64,000 nucleotides of DNA from positions 1 to 64,000 of the forward strand of contig JAIUPD010000012.1 of the NCBI GenBank assembly GCA_020161615.1, in the 5' to 3' direction. This DNA comes from Pseudomonadota bacterium (GTDB taxonomy: Bacteria; Pseudomonadota; Alphaproteobacteria; Rhodobacterales; Rhodobacteraceae). Under the pieces are notes generated by a model that did no database searches, was not told where the DNA came from, and saw nothing but the letters and a program-made list of their open reading frames with translations. How positions within the stretch are numbered: the first letter of the stretch is position 1; each line of letters opens with the position of its first letter. Below, piece after piece: positions 7,973 through 16,331 of this stretch. The translations under genes were made by a program, and so were the position numbers.

Positions 7973-9258
7973 GAAAGCAGCGCCTCCATCGCCTTGAGCG
8001 ATACCTCCAGCGGGTGCTGGTTCTCGGCCTGGACCCGGGCGGCGCCGGCCAGATAGGGGGCGCGGAAGGCGGGGTCCTGGGCCGCGACGACGGCACGGGC
8101 CATCTCTGCCGCATTCGCCACCTCCAGCGCCCCGCCCGCCGCCTTGAGCCGGGCATAGGCATCGGCGAAATTGCCGGTATCGGGGCCGTGCAGGACCATT
8201 GCGCCCAGGGCCACGGCCTCGAACGGGTTCTTGCCCGTGAGGGTCGCGCCCGGCACGCGCAGCGAATTGCCGGTATAGGCGACGGGCGCCAGGCGATACC
8301 ACAGGCCCATCTCGCCGATCGTGTCGGCGATATAGACTTGGGTTCGCGCGGTGATCCCCTCGCCGCGCGAGCGTCGGGCGATGGCATCGGCGGGAAAATG
8401 CGCGCGCGCCGCCGCCTCGGTGCTGTCGGCCTCGCCGGGCTTGCGCGGCGCGATGAGCAGAAGGAGTCCGGGCAGGCTGTCCAAGGCCAGCGCCTGCGCC
8501 TCCATCAACTGCGGCTCCTCCGCGGCCTTGGTCGAGGCCGCGAGCCAGACGGGCCGCCCGGCGATCTGCGCCTCCAGCGCGGCGCGGGCCTCGGGGCGGT
8601 CGGGCAGGGGATCCGCGGCGGCCTTCAGCACCCCCATCACCGCCATTTTCTCGGCGGGGGCCCCCAGATCGCGGTAGCGCGCCATCGAATCCGCATCCTG
8701 TACCAGGATGCGGTCGAACATCCGCATCAGCGCGCCATTCGTCGCCACCATCTTGCGGCGGCGGCGATAGCGGCGCTCGGTGACATGGGTGTTGATCAGC
8801 ACCATCGGCAACCCCGCGCGATGGGCCCGGTGCAGCATCAGCGGCCAGAGATCGGCCTCGGCGACGATCAGGGCATCGGGGCGCCAATGGGCCATGAAGC
8901 GGTCGAGCGCGCCGGGGTAATCGGCGGGGGCGAATTGGTGGCGCACCCGCGGCGGCAGACCGCGCCGGCCGAGCGCCTCGGCCGAGGCAAGGGTATGGGT
9001 GGTCAGCAGGATCTGCAGGTCGGCATGCGCGGCGGTCAGCCGGTCGAGGAGGGTGACCAGCGCCTGCGCCTCGCCCACCGAGACGGCGTGGAACCACAGA
9101 AGCGGCCCGGGCGGGCGGGGGGCGGACGGATAGCCCAGCTTCTCGCGCCCCCGGACCGGATCCTCACGCCCCTGGCGCTGCCGGATCCACAGCACCAGAC
9201 GCCAGAACGGCGCCGAGACCGCGGCGAGGGCGAGATAGAAGCGCAGGAGGAGCGGCAT
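7948..9258 (-). CDS. waaA: 3-deoxy-D-manno-octulosonic acid (KDO) transferase
   Basis: 436-residue GT-B glycosyltransferase that adds KDO from CMP-KDO to lipid A at the inner membrane. The N-terminus has a hydrophobic anchor (LLLRFYLALAAVSAPFWRLVLW). The acceptor-binding motif region LWFHAVSVGEAQA is at about 50, ADLWPLM contains the catalytic-region acid, and the C-terminal nucleotide site is TLTGKNPFEAVALGAMVLHGP. The ATG at 9258 has an AAAGGA ribosome site and matches family N-termini. The only other lipopolysaccharide transport genes in the window are lptD/F/G, some 45 kb away. It overlaps the FkbM gene at its 3' end. Confidence 0.93.
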   Translation of the reverse strand: MPLLLRFYLALAAVSAPFWRLVLWIRQRQGREDPVRGREKLGYPSAPRPPGPLLWFHAVSVGEAQALVTLLDRLTAAHADLQILLTTHTLASAEALGRRGLPPRVRHQFAPADYPGALDRFMAHWRPDALIVAEADLWPLMLHRAHRAGLPMVLINTHVTERRYRRRRKMVATNGALMRMFDRILVQDADSMARYRDLGAPAEKMAVMGVLKAAADPLPDRPEARAALEAQIAGRPVWLAASTKAAEEPQLMEAQALALDSLPGLLLLIAPRKPGEADSTEAAARAHFPADAIARRSRGEGITARTQVYIADTIGEMGLWYRLAPVAYTGNSLRVPGATLTGKNPFEAVALGAMVLHGPDTGNFADAYARLKAAGGALEVANAAEMARAVVAAQDPAFRAPYLAGAARVQAENQHPLEVSLKAMEALLSQSRPGGA

Positions 9259-9362
9259 GGGGGATCCTTTCCCGGCGGGGATAGCCGCGGGCAGGGTCTG
9301 GCGCAAGGGCGAGGGGTTTCGCCCTCGTCCCCCGTGCTGGCGCACGGGCGGCTCGGGCGACC

Positions 9363-9414
9363 AGCCGGGGGGCGCTGCCCCCCGGACCCCCCGGGATATT
9401 TGGGGCGCAAAGAA
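9363..9414. repeat. Family A intergenic repeat
   Basis: Lies between caiD and waaA. It has a hairpin GGGGGGC-GCT-GCCCCCC, then CCCGGGATATTTGGGGCGCAAAG as the conserved arm. This copy ends in AAGAAG rather than AAGATG, so it offers no start codon. Confidence 0.78.
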
Positions 9415-9492
9415 GGGGCGGTCCTGACAGGGGCCGCAGTCAGGCGCCTGGTCCCGCAGGATGGCGCCGGACGGCCCCGGGGTGGGACAGGC

Positions 9493-10287
9493 TTAGCGGC
9501 CCTTCCATACCGGATCGCGTTTCTCGGCAAAGGCGCGCTGGCCCTCATGCAGGTCTTCCGAGCCGTAGAGCCGGTCGACGGTGGCGAACTGGCGCTTCGT
9601 GATCCGGTTCAGCGCGTCCTGAAAGCGCATCGCCTCGGCCTCGCGCACCACCTCCTTGATGGCGGCGAAAACCAGCGGCGGCCCGGATTCGAGGAGCCGG
9701 GCGAGGTCCCAGGCGCGGGGGCGGAGTTCGTCCGGCGCGCAGATCTCCTTGATCAGGCCCCAGTGCTTCGCCTCCTCCACGTCGAACCAGCGGCCGGTCA
9801 GCAGCAGGTCCATGGCGACGTGATAGGGGATGCGCTTGGGCAGCTTGATCGAGGCCGCATCGGCCACCGTGCCCGAGCGGATCTCGGGCAGGGCGAAGCT
9901 GGCGGTTTCCGAGGCGAGGATCAGGTCGCAGCTCAGGGCCAGTTCCAGCCCGCCGCCGCAGCAGATGCCGTTGACGGCGGCGATCACCGGCTTGTTGAGG
10001 TTCGGCAGTTCCTGCAAGCCCCCGAAGCCGCCAACCCCGTAATCCCCGTCGACCGCATCGCCCCCGGCGGCGGCTTTCAGATCCCAGCCGGGGCAGAAGA
10101 ATTTCTCGCCCTCGGCGCGCAGGATCGCCACCCTCAGCCCGTCGTCGTCCCGGAAGGCCTTGAAGACGTCGCCCATGATCCGGCTGGTGGCGAGGTCGAT
10201 GGCATTGGCCCTGGGCCGGTCCAGCGTCACCTCCAGGATACCGCCCTCGCGGCGGGTCTTGATCGGGCCCTCGGTCAGGTTGTTCAT
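9493..10287 (-). CDS. caiD: Carnitinyl-CoA dehydratase (CaiD-type enoyl-CoA hydratase)
   Basis: 264-residue crotonase-fold enzyme, predicted to hydrate crotonobetainyl-CoA to L-carnitinyl-CoA. It matches CaiD along its length: LEVTLDRPRANAID near the start, GWDLKAAAGGD, the oxyanion region NLNKPVIAAVNG, SFALPEIRSG, and the diagnostic C-terminus AFAEKRDPVWKGR. The start overlaps the end of the acyl-CoA synthetase gene by four bases (10284-10287). It is last in the carnitine operon. In E. coli CaiD acts in anaerobic carnitine reduction; the neighbours here suggest an oxidative role. Confidence 0.92.
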   Translation of the reverse strand: MNNLTEGPIKTRREGGILEVTLDRPRANAIDLATSRIMGDVFKAFRDDDGLRVAILRAEGEKFFCPGWDLKAAAGGDAVDGDYGVGGFGGLQELPNLNKPVIAAVNGICCGGGLELALSCDLILASETASFALPEIRSGTVADAASIKLPKRIPYHVAMDLLLTGRWFDVEEAKHWGLIKEICAPDELRPRAWDLARLLESGPPLVFAAIKEVVREAEAMRFQDALNRITKRQFATVDRLYGSEDLHEGQRAFAEKRDPVWKGR

Positions 10288-12302
10288 GTCTGCCTCCAGA
10301 GTATTGCATCCACCGCCACCGCGCCGTTCTCGCGCAGGATCAGCGGGTTGATCTCGATCTCGACGAGCGCGGGATCGCCCGCCATCATCGCCTGCAGGGT
10401 CAGTGCGGCCTCGACCGCGGCGCCGGTGTCGGCCCGGGGGCGGCCCCGCCAGCCGTCGAGCAGCGGCCAGAGCCTGAGGCGGCGCAGCGCCGCCGCGATC
10501 TCGGGCCCCGTCACCGGCGCGACCAGGGTGACCGTATCGGCCAGAAGCTCGGCCGTCACCCCGCCCAGACCGAGGGTCAGCGTCGCGCCATAGACCGGAT
10601 CGCGGCGGAGGCCGATGAGGATTTCGGCCACCCCGTCCCTGACCATCTCTTCGCAGAGATAGCCCTGCGCGCCCGGCATCTCGGCTTCGGCGGCGGGATC
10701 GGTGACGCCCAGACGCACGGCGCGGGCCTCGGTCTTATGGGCGAAGCCCAGGCCCTTCAGCGCGAAGGGCGCGGTCAGGCCGCGCGCATCCAGCGCGGAC
10801 AGGCTTTCGGCCGTCACGCCCCGGGGCACGGCGATTCCCGCTTGGGCCAAGGTTGCCTTCGCCTGTGCCTCGTCGATCAGCGCCGCCGCGCCCGTGGCGC
10901 TCACCGCCCAGGGCCGCCAGCCCTGCCGCCCGGGGGGCCGCTGCGCCGCGACCAGCGCCTCCAGCGCCGTCTCCAGCCCCATCAGCGGCACCACGCCGCG
11001 GGCAATCATGGCGATGGCGCGGGCTTCGTCGAAATTCTCGGGCAGCGAGGCGACCGGGAAAGCGGGCTTGCCGGTCGCCGCCTGCGCCGCCTCGATGGCG
11101 GCGATGGCGGGTTCGAAACTGGCCGGATCGCAGCGGTCGGGACGCGGCGGGTCGATGATGTAGATCCCGGCGTCATAGCCTTCGAGCATGGCGGTGAAGA
11201 CCGCTTCGGTCCTGGGCCCGTCTCCCCAGATGAAAGTGTGGTAATCCAGGGGGTTGGCCAAGGCCACCAGCGGTCCCAGTACGGCGCCAAGTCGCTCTTT
11301 CTGCCTGGCGGTCGGCGGCTCGAAGACCACGCCCGCCCTGGCGCCCAGATCCGCCACCAGCCCCGCTTCGCCGCCCGAACAGGACAGCGAGCAGAGCCGC
11401 GCGCCGATCCCCGGCCCGTGGACATGGAGGATCTTCAGCGTCTCGATCAGCGCACCCAGCGTATCGACCTCGGCCACGCCCGCCTGCCGCAGGAAGGCGC
11501 TCGATGCGGCCCCGCCGCCGGCCAGGGCGGCAGTATGCGAGGCCGCAGCGGCGCGGGAGGCCTCGGTCTTGCCCGATTTCACCACGGCGATGCCCTTGCC
11601 CGCGGCGCGCGCGGCTTCCGCCAGCGCGGCGAAGGCGGGGGCATCGTCGATCCCCTCGATATATAGGCCCAGCGCCGTGACCCGTTCGTCGGCCAGCACG
11701 GCAGAGGCCAGGTCGGCCAGCCCCACCTGCGCCGCATTGCCCAGACAGGCGACATAGGCGACCGGCAGGCCGCGCGCCTGCATGGTCAGATTGATCACGA
11801 TGTTCGAGGATTGGCTGATCAGCGCCACCCCCCGCTCGACCCGCCGCCCGCCGTGCTGATCGGGCCAAAGGAGCGCGCCGTCGAGGTAGTTGATCACCCC
11901 GTAGCAGTTGGGTCCGAGGATGGGCATGGTCCCGGCCGCGGCGACCAGCTCGGCCTGCAGCCCGGCCTCTCCCGCCTCCTCCCAGCCCGAGGCGAAGCAG
12001 ATCGCCCCGCCCGCGCCCATGGCTGCGAGTTCGCGCACCACCTCGACGGTCGCGAAGCGGTTCACGCCGATGAAGACGGCATCCGGCGCATCCGGCAGGT
12101 CGGCCAGGGACCGCCGGCAGGGCACCCCGGCGATTTCGTCGCGGGTCGGATGGACCGGCCAGACCGGCCCGTCAAAGCCCATCTTGCGGCATTGCTCGAT
12201 CACATTCTGCGCCCAACCGGCGCCCAGCACCGCGATGGACCGGGGGCGGAGCAGGCGCGACAGGCGCGAGTCGGGCGAGAGGGTCGCGGGCGCGCTGCCC
12301 AT
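10284..12302 (-). CDS. ADP-forming acyl-CoA synthetase (fused alpha/beta), likely betainyl substrate
   Basis: 672 residues of the acetate:CoA ligase (ADP-forming) / NDP-forming acyl-CoA synthetase family. A CoA-binding Rossmann domain (SIAVLGAGWAQNVIEQCRKMGFDGPVWPVHP, about 20-130) comes first. A succinyl-CoA-ligase-like flavodoxin region follows, with SHTAALAGGG holding the likely phosphohistidine. The C-terminal ATP-grasp domain (about 490-670) contains FALKGLGFAHKTEA and EIEINPLIL. From context it activates gamma-butyrobetaine or carnitine to the CoA ester. Its ATG (12302) and Shine-Dalgarno GGAG are supplied by the family A repeat just upstream, which fills the gap after the acyl-CoA dehydrogenase gene. 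Confidence 0.86.
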   Translation of the reverse strand: MGSAPATLSPDSRLSRLLRPRSIAVLGAGWAQNVIEQCRKMGFDGPVWPVHPTRDEIAGVPCRRSLADLPDAPDAVFIGVNRFATVEVVRELAAMGAGGAICFASGWEEAGEAGLQAELVAAAGTMPILGPNCYGVINYLDGALLWPDQHGGRRVERGVALISQSSNIVINLTMQARGLPVAYVACLGNAAQVGLADLASAVLADERVTALGLYIEGIDDAPAFAALAEAARAAGKGIAVVKSGKTEASRAAAASHTAALAGGGAASSAFLRQAGVAEVDTLGALIETLKILHVHGPGIGARLCSLSCSGGEAGLVADLGARAGVVFEPPTARQKERLGAVLGPLVALANPLDYHTFIWGDGPRTEAVFTAMLEGYDAGIYIIDPPRPDRCDPASFEPAIAAIEAAQAATGKPAFPVASLPENFDEARAIAMIARGVVPLMGLETALEALVAAQRPPGRQGWRPWAVSATGAAALIDEAQAKATLAQAGIAVPRGVTAESLSALDARGLTAPFALKGLGFAHKTEARAVRLGVTDPAAEAEMPGAQGYLCEEMVRDGVAEILIGLRRDPVYGATLTLGLGGVTAELLADTVTLVAPVTGPEIAAALRRLRLWPLLDGWRGRPRADTGAAVEAALTLQAMMAGDPALVEIEINPLILRENGAVAVDAILWRQT

Positions 12303-12386
12303 CTTTGTTCTCCAAATATCCACGGGTTTCCAAAGGGGGCGTGCCCCCTTTGGCGAGGGGGTGCGGGGGGCGAGAAGCCCCCCGGC
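12300..12386 (-). repeat. Family A repeat filling an operon gap and carrying the next start codon
   Basis: Read on the minus strand, it begins 5 bases after the stop of the acyl-CoA dehydrogenase gene with G/C-rich hairpins (GGGGGGCTTC..., then CCAAAGGGGG paired with CCCCCTTTGG). It ends with GGATATTTGGAGAACAAAGATG. The final ATG is the start codon of the acyl-CoA synthetase, and GGAG lies 7 bases before it. Confidence 0.85.
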
Positions 12387-12391
12387 TTGCG

Positions 12392-13555
12392 TCATCCGCC
12401 GACCGAGCGCAGCAATTCCCGGCTGATGATATGTCGCTGGATTTCCGAGGTCCCCTCCCAGATCCGTTCGACCCGCGCGTCGCGCCAGATGCGTTCCAGC
12501 GGCAGCTCGTCCATCAGCCCCATGCCGCCATGGATCTGGATCGCCTCGTCGGCGATCATCGCCAGCGCCTCGGTCGCCTTCAGCTTGGCCATGGCCATGT
12601 CGGCGTCGGTGACCGTGCCTTCGTCGAATTTCCACGCGGCCTCGAAGGTCAGAAGCTCCGCCGCCTTCAGCTCCAGCGCCATATCGGCCAGTTTGAAGGA
12701 CACGCCCTGGAACTTGCCGATCTGCTGGCCGAATTGCTTGCGCTCAGCGGCATAGGCCAGCGCGTGCTCCAGCGCGCGATGGGCCCGGCCGATCGAGGTC
12801 GCGGCCACCTGCAGCCGCGTCGCGCCCAGCCAGTCGTTCGCCACCTCGAAGCCCCGATGCACCTCGCCCAGGATATTCTCGGCCGGCACCCGGCAATCGT
12901 CGAATTCCAGCACCGAATTGGTGTAGCCCCGGTGCGAGACATTGCGATAGCCGTCGCGCACGGTGAAACCCTTGGTGCCCTTGTCGACGAAGAAGGCGGT
13001 GATCCGCTTCTTTCGGCCGCGCGGCGTTTCTTCCTCGCCCGTCGCCATGAACGCGATGGTGAAGCCCGCGACATCGGCATGGCTGATGAAATGCTTGGTG
13101 CCGTTCAGGATCCAGTCGCCGCCCTCCGGCCGGGCCGAGGCACTCATCCCGCGCAGGTCCGACCCCGCGCCGGGCTCGGTCATGGCGAGGCAATCCCAGG
13201 TCTCGCCCCGGATGCAGGGCATGAGATATTTCTCGCGCTGCGCAGGCGTCCCGGCCAGCAGGATGTTCGAGGGCCGCGCCACGCAGGTCCAGTGCAGCGC
13301 GTAATTGGCCCGGCCGAGTTCGCGCTCATAGAGCAGCCAGGACAGGGTATCGAGGCCCGCGCCGCCCAGCTCCTCGGGCATGTTCGCCGCGTAAAGCCCT
13401 GCGTCCATGGCCTTTTTCTGCAACTCTCGGATCAGCTCCATCGGCAGATGGCCGGTGCGTTCGACCAGGGCTTCATGCGGGTAAAGCTCGGCCTCGACAA
13501 AGGCGCGGGTGGTCTCGACGATCATCCGCTGTTCGTCTGACAATCCGAAATGCAT
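12392..13555 (-). CDS. Acyl-CoA dehydrogenase, likely gamma-butyrobetainyl-CoA dehydrogenase
   Basis: 387-residue FAD flavoprotein. The FAD/substrate motif CLAMTEPGAGSDLRGM is at about residue 125, FISHADVAGFTIAF follows, and the C-terminal block is QIHGGMGLMDELPLERIWRDARVERIWEGTSE. A glutamate in the WEGTSEIQR region and upstream acidic residues fit the ACAD family. In this operon it probably oxidises gamma-butyrobetainyl-CoA to crotonobetainyl-CoA, passing electrons to ETF. The start codon overlaps the stop of the carnitine dehydrogenase gene by one base (TGATG). Start MHFGLSDEQ is typical for the family. Confidence 0.88.
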   Translation of the reverse strand: MHFGLSDEQRMIVETTRAFVEAELYPHEALVERTGHLPMELIRELQKKAMDAGLYAANMPEELGGAGLDTLSWLLYERELGRANYALHWTCVARPSNILLAGTPAQREKYLMPCIRGETWDCLAMTEPGAGSDLRGMSASARPEGGDWILNGTKHFISHADVAGFTIAFMATGEEETPRGRKKRITAFFVDKGTKGFTVRDGYRNVSHRGYTNSVLEFDDCRVPAENILGEVHRGFEVANDWLGATRLQVAATSIGRAHRALEHALAYAAERKQFGQQIGKFQGVSFKLADMALELKAAELLTFEAAWKFDEGTVTDADMAMAKLKATEALAMIADEAIQIHGGMGLMDELPLERIWRDARVERIWEGTSEIQRHIISRELLRSVGG

Positions 13556-15021
13556 CAGGATTTCCTCTGTCCGACGTGGCGACCGGCGGTATCGGGGCGC
13601 GGCAGCGACTTGTGCGCCTCGGCGATGGGGCGCAGACGCTCCAGAATCTCGGGCGCGGCGGGGCAGGACTTGCCGGCCTTCATGTCGACATGCAGCAGCA
13701 TTTGCTCGACCGAGGCGACCAGTGTCTCGTCGCGTTCGATGCGGATGAAGAGATGCAGCCGTTTCTCGTCGGCGCCCAGCACCTGCACCGAGCCGGTCAG
13801 CCTTTCGCCGAGCTTGGCCTCGCCCGCGTGCATGATGTGGCTCTCGGCCGTGTAATAGCTGTGACCGCCCGCCACATAGTCCATCCCGGCCCCGATGTGG
13901 CGCAGGAATGCGTCGCAAGTCTCTGACGAGGCAAAGAGATAGCGGCTTTCGGTCATGTGGCCGTTGTAGTCGATCCACCCCGGCAGGACCTGCAGATGCG
14001 ACAGCACCAGCGGCGCGTCGGAGCTGGCAGGATGGGCAATATTGCCCATCCTGCGCCGCGCGTCGTGATCCAGAAGTACCTTGCCCGCGCCCCAATTGCG
14101 CTCCTTCAGGACGCGCAGAAAGCCGATCAGGTTGCGATCGCGGATTCGTTCCAACTCGCGGATCGAATAGGCCCCGGATTGCGCGTCGGACTGACCGGCG
14201 ATCAGGTCCACAAGCTCGTCATTGAACTCAGGCACGTCCATCAGTTTGGTCCAGGGCCAGGCCAGGCAGGGGCCGAATTGCGCCATGAAATGCTTCATGC
14301 CTGCTTCGCCCCCGGCGATGCGGTAGGTCTCGAACAGCCCCATCTGTCCCCAGCGCAGGCCGAAGCCCATGCGGATCGCCTCGTCGATCTCTTCGGTCGT
14401 GGCGATGCCGTCCTTGACCAGCCAGAGGGCCTCGCGCCAGACCGCTTCCAGGAACCGGTCGGCAATATGGGCGTCGATCTCCTTTCTCACATGCAGCGGG
14501 AACATCCCGATCTCACGCAAGATTTCCTTTGCTTTTTCAATCGCCTCAGGGTCGTTCTTCGGCGACGGTACGACCTCGGCCAGGGGCAGCAGATAGACCG
14601 GGTTGAACGGATGCGCCACGAAGATCGCCGCTGGATTCGCCGCATTCTGCTGCAATTCCGAGGGTTTGAAGCCCGAGGTGGAGGACCCGAGCAGCGTGTC
14701 CGGCGCCGATTGCTGGATCTGGGCATAGACCCGGTGCTTCAGATCTAGCCGTTCGGACACGGATTCCTGAATATACTCAACGCCTTCCACGGCATCATGC
14801 ACGCTGTCGGCAAAGGTCAGACGTCCCTCGGCCGGCATCGGCACATCGGCCAGCGCGGGCAGTGCGGCGCGGGCATTGGCCAGCACCTCGCCGACTTTGC
14901 GGGGGGCCTCGGGGTCGGGGTCATAGACCGCCACATCCCAGCCCGAGAGCAGGAAGCGCGCGGCCCAGCCGCCGCCGATGACACCCCCGCCGATGATGGC
15001 GGCCTTGCGATTCGTGGTCAT
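13555..15021 (-). CDS. lcdH: L-carnitine dehydrogenase / thioesterase bifunctional fusion
   Basis: 488 residues with two domains. Residues 1-320 are a 3-hydroxyacyl-CoA-dehydrogenase-like carnitine 3-dehydrogenase: NAD motif IIGGGVIGGGWAARFL, and HPFNPVYLLPLAEVVP with the catalytic histidine. It oxidises L-carnitine to 3-dehydrocarnitine. Residues about 340-488 form a hotdog thioesterase (WIDYNGHMTESRY), known in this fusion to hydrolyse betainyl-CoA to glycine betaine. The linker residues 323-332 are encoded by a perfect 28-bp palindrome. The gene lies 15 bases after the lipoprotein gene and overlaps the acyl-CoA dehydrogenase by one base. Confidence 0.92.
   Translation of the reverse strand: MTTNRKAAIIGGGVIGGGWAARFLLSGWDVAVYDPDPEAPRKVGEVLANARAALPALADVPMPAEGRLTFADSVHDAVEGVEYIQESVSERLDLKHRVYAQIQQSAPDTLLGSSTSGFKPSELQQNAANPAAIFVAHPFNPVYLLPLAEVVPSPKNDPEAIEKAKEILREIGMFPLHVRKEIDAHIADRFLEAVWREALWLVKDGIATTEEIDEAIRMGFGLRWGQMGLFETYRIAGGEAGMKHFMAQFGPCLAWPWTKLMDVPEFNDELVDLIAGQSDAQSGAYSIRELERIRDRNLIGFLRVLKERNWGAGKVLLDHDARRRMGNIAHPASSDAPLVLSHLQVLPGWIDYNGHMTESRYLFASSETCDAFLRHIGAGMDYVAGGHSYYTAESHIMHAGEAKLGERLTGSVQVLGADEKRLHLFIRIERDETLVASVEQMLLHVDMKAGKSCPAAPEILERLRPIAEAHKSLPRPDTAGRHVGQRKS
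14027..14054. repeat. 28-bp perfect palindrome inside lcdH (REP-like)
   Basis: The arms are GCAGGATGGGCAAT and its exact reverse complement with no spacer. It lies in frame between the dehydrogenase and thioesterase domains and is read as Arg-Met-Gly-Asn-Ile-Ala-His-Pro-Ala. The look of the arm (GGTGGG/GGATGGG-type) resembles the intergenic family B palindromes, but the centre is AATATT. Confidence 0.9.
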
Positions 15022-15036
15022 GGATCAACTCCCGGC

Positions 15037-15357
15037 TCAGTCGACGCAGATGTCGACCCGTTCGCCGTCTTGGTTAAGGAAGGAATGGCAGCCAAAGGCG
15101 CTGTTGTAGGTCTCGCAGGTGCGTGTATCGGCGTTGCATCGTGACGAACAATCCGAGGCCCGTTCGCAGCGTTGACCGGCTTGCGGCGAGCGTGTGGCGC
15201 AGAATTCGGCGCCCGAGAGCCCGGCGATCATCACCATGCCACCGGCCGCCTCGCATTGGCTTCGGGCCGCCGCGTCCAGCCTCTCGGGACTGGGCGAGGC
15301 ATCGTCCGAGGGCGTGCAGGCCGCCAGCAACAGCACCAGGGCGAGGGCGCGTTTCAC
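15037..15357 (-). CDS. Cysteine-rich lipoprotein in the carnitine operon
   Basis: 106 residues, GTG start, overlapping the stop of the BKACE gene by four bases (15354-15357). A lipoprotein signal peptide is clear (ALALVLLLAAC, lipobox LAAC at about 11-14). The mature part has about eight further cysteines in spaced pairs (CEAAGG, CATRSP, CERASDC, CNADTRTC, CHSF, CVD), suggesting disulfides in the periplasm. I recognise no named family. Its place between two pathway enzymes suggests a link to carnitine use, but no function is shown. Confidence 0.75.
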   Translation of the reverse strand: MKRALALVLLLAACTPSDDASPSPERLDAAARSQCEAAGGMVMIAGLSGAEFCATRSPQAGQRCERASDCSSRCNADTRTCETYNSAFGCHSFLNQDGERVDICVD

Positions 15358-16262
15358 AGGGGCGCCCGCTTTTCCAGCTTCAGCCGGGTGCGGACCTCGG
15401 CCGGGGTGATGACCCGCGCGCCCAGCCCCTCGATGATTCCGACGGCTTTTTCAACCAGTTGCGCATTGGTGGCCAGCACGCCCTTGTCCAGCCAGAGATT
15501 GTCCTCCAGTCCGACGCGGACATTGCCGCCCGCCAGGACCGAGGCCGCGACATAGGGCATCTGGTGCCGCCCCAGCGCGAAGGCCGACCAATGCCAATCG
15601 GCGGGAACGTTGTTCACCATGGCGAGGAAGGTGTTGAGGTCGTCCGGCGCGCCCCAGGGCACGCCCATGCAAAGCTGCACCAGCACCGGGTCCTTGATGA
15701 TCCCCTCGGCTACCAGCTGTTTGGCGAACCACAGATGGCCGGTGTCGAAAGCCTCGATCTCGATCTGGACGCCGCTTTCGGTCATGCGCTGCGCCATGTC
15801 GCGCAGCATGCCGGGCGTGTTGACCATGACGTAATCGGCCTCGGCGAAGTTCATCGTGCCGCAATCGAGGGTGCAGATCTCGGGCCGGCACTCGACGACA
15901 TGCGCGACGCGTTCGGCCGCGCCCGCCATGTCGGATTTCTGCGACATGCGGTTCATCGCCTCGGTCCCGTCGAACAGGAGGTCGCCCCCCATCCCGGCCG
16001 TCAGGTTCAGCACCACATCGGTCCCCGAATCGCGAATGCGTTCCGTGACTTCGCGGTAAAGCGCCGGGTCGCGGGCGGGGGCGCCGGTTTCGGGGTCGCG
16101 GACGTGACAATGCACCACGGCGGCGCCGGCCTTGGCGGCGTCGATGGCGCTGGCGGCGATCTGCGCGGGGCTGCGCGGCACATGCGGGCTGCGGTCCTGG
16201 GTCCCGCCCGAGCCGGTTACGGCGCAGGTGATGAAGACCTCACGATTCATGGTCAAAGGCAT
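15354..16262 (-). CDS. BKACE-family beta-keto acid cleavage enzyme (dehydrocarnitine cleavage)
   Basis: 302-residue TIM-barrel zinc enzyme of the BKACE (DUF849) family. The N-terminus EVFITCAVTGSGGT, the metal motif VVHCHVRDPETG (two histidines) and the block LNLTAGMGGD are typical. With carnitine dehydrogenase next to it, the expected reaction is 3-dehydrocarnitine plus acetyl-CoA to betainyl-CoA plus acetoacetate. The ATG at 16262 follows GGGAGA. It is first in the carnitine operon and divergent from the GlxA-type regulator, 69 bases away. The substrate is inferred from context. Confidence 0.9.
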   Translation of the reverse strand: MPLTMNREVFITCAVTGSGGTQDRSPHVPRSPAQIAASAIDAAKAGAAVVHCHVRDPETGAPARDPALYREVTERIRDSGTDVVLNLTAGMGGDLLFDGTEAMNRMSQKSDMAGAAERVAHVVECRPEICTLDCGTMNFAEADYVMVNTPGMLRDMAQRMTESGVQIEIEAFDTGHLWFAKQLVAEGIIKDPVLVQLCMGVPWGAPDDLNTFLAMVNNVPADWHWSAFALGRHQMPYVAASVLAGGNVRVGLEDNLWLDKGVLATNAQLVEKAVGIIEGLGARVITPAEVRTRLKLEKRAPL

Positions 16263-16331
16263 TGTTCTCTCCCGTTCTGGGTCCAGCCTAGCAGGCTTGT
16301 GGCGCCAAAGTTGGCGGATTACGAAAGAAAC
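16263..16331. promoter_or_regulatory. Divergent control region of the carnitine operon and its regulator
   Basis: 69 bases between the BKACE start (minus) and the regulator start (plus). It contains the 8-bp palindrome TGGCGCCA followed closely by TTGGCGG, giving two similar half-sites on one side. This would suit an AraC-type activator. The site assignment is inference only. Confidence 0.4.
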
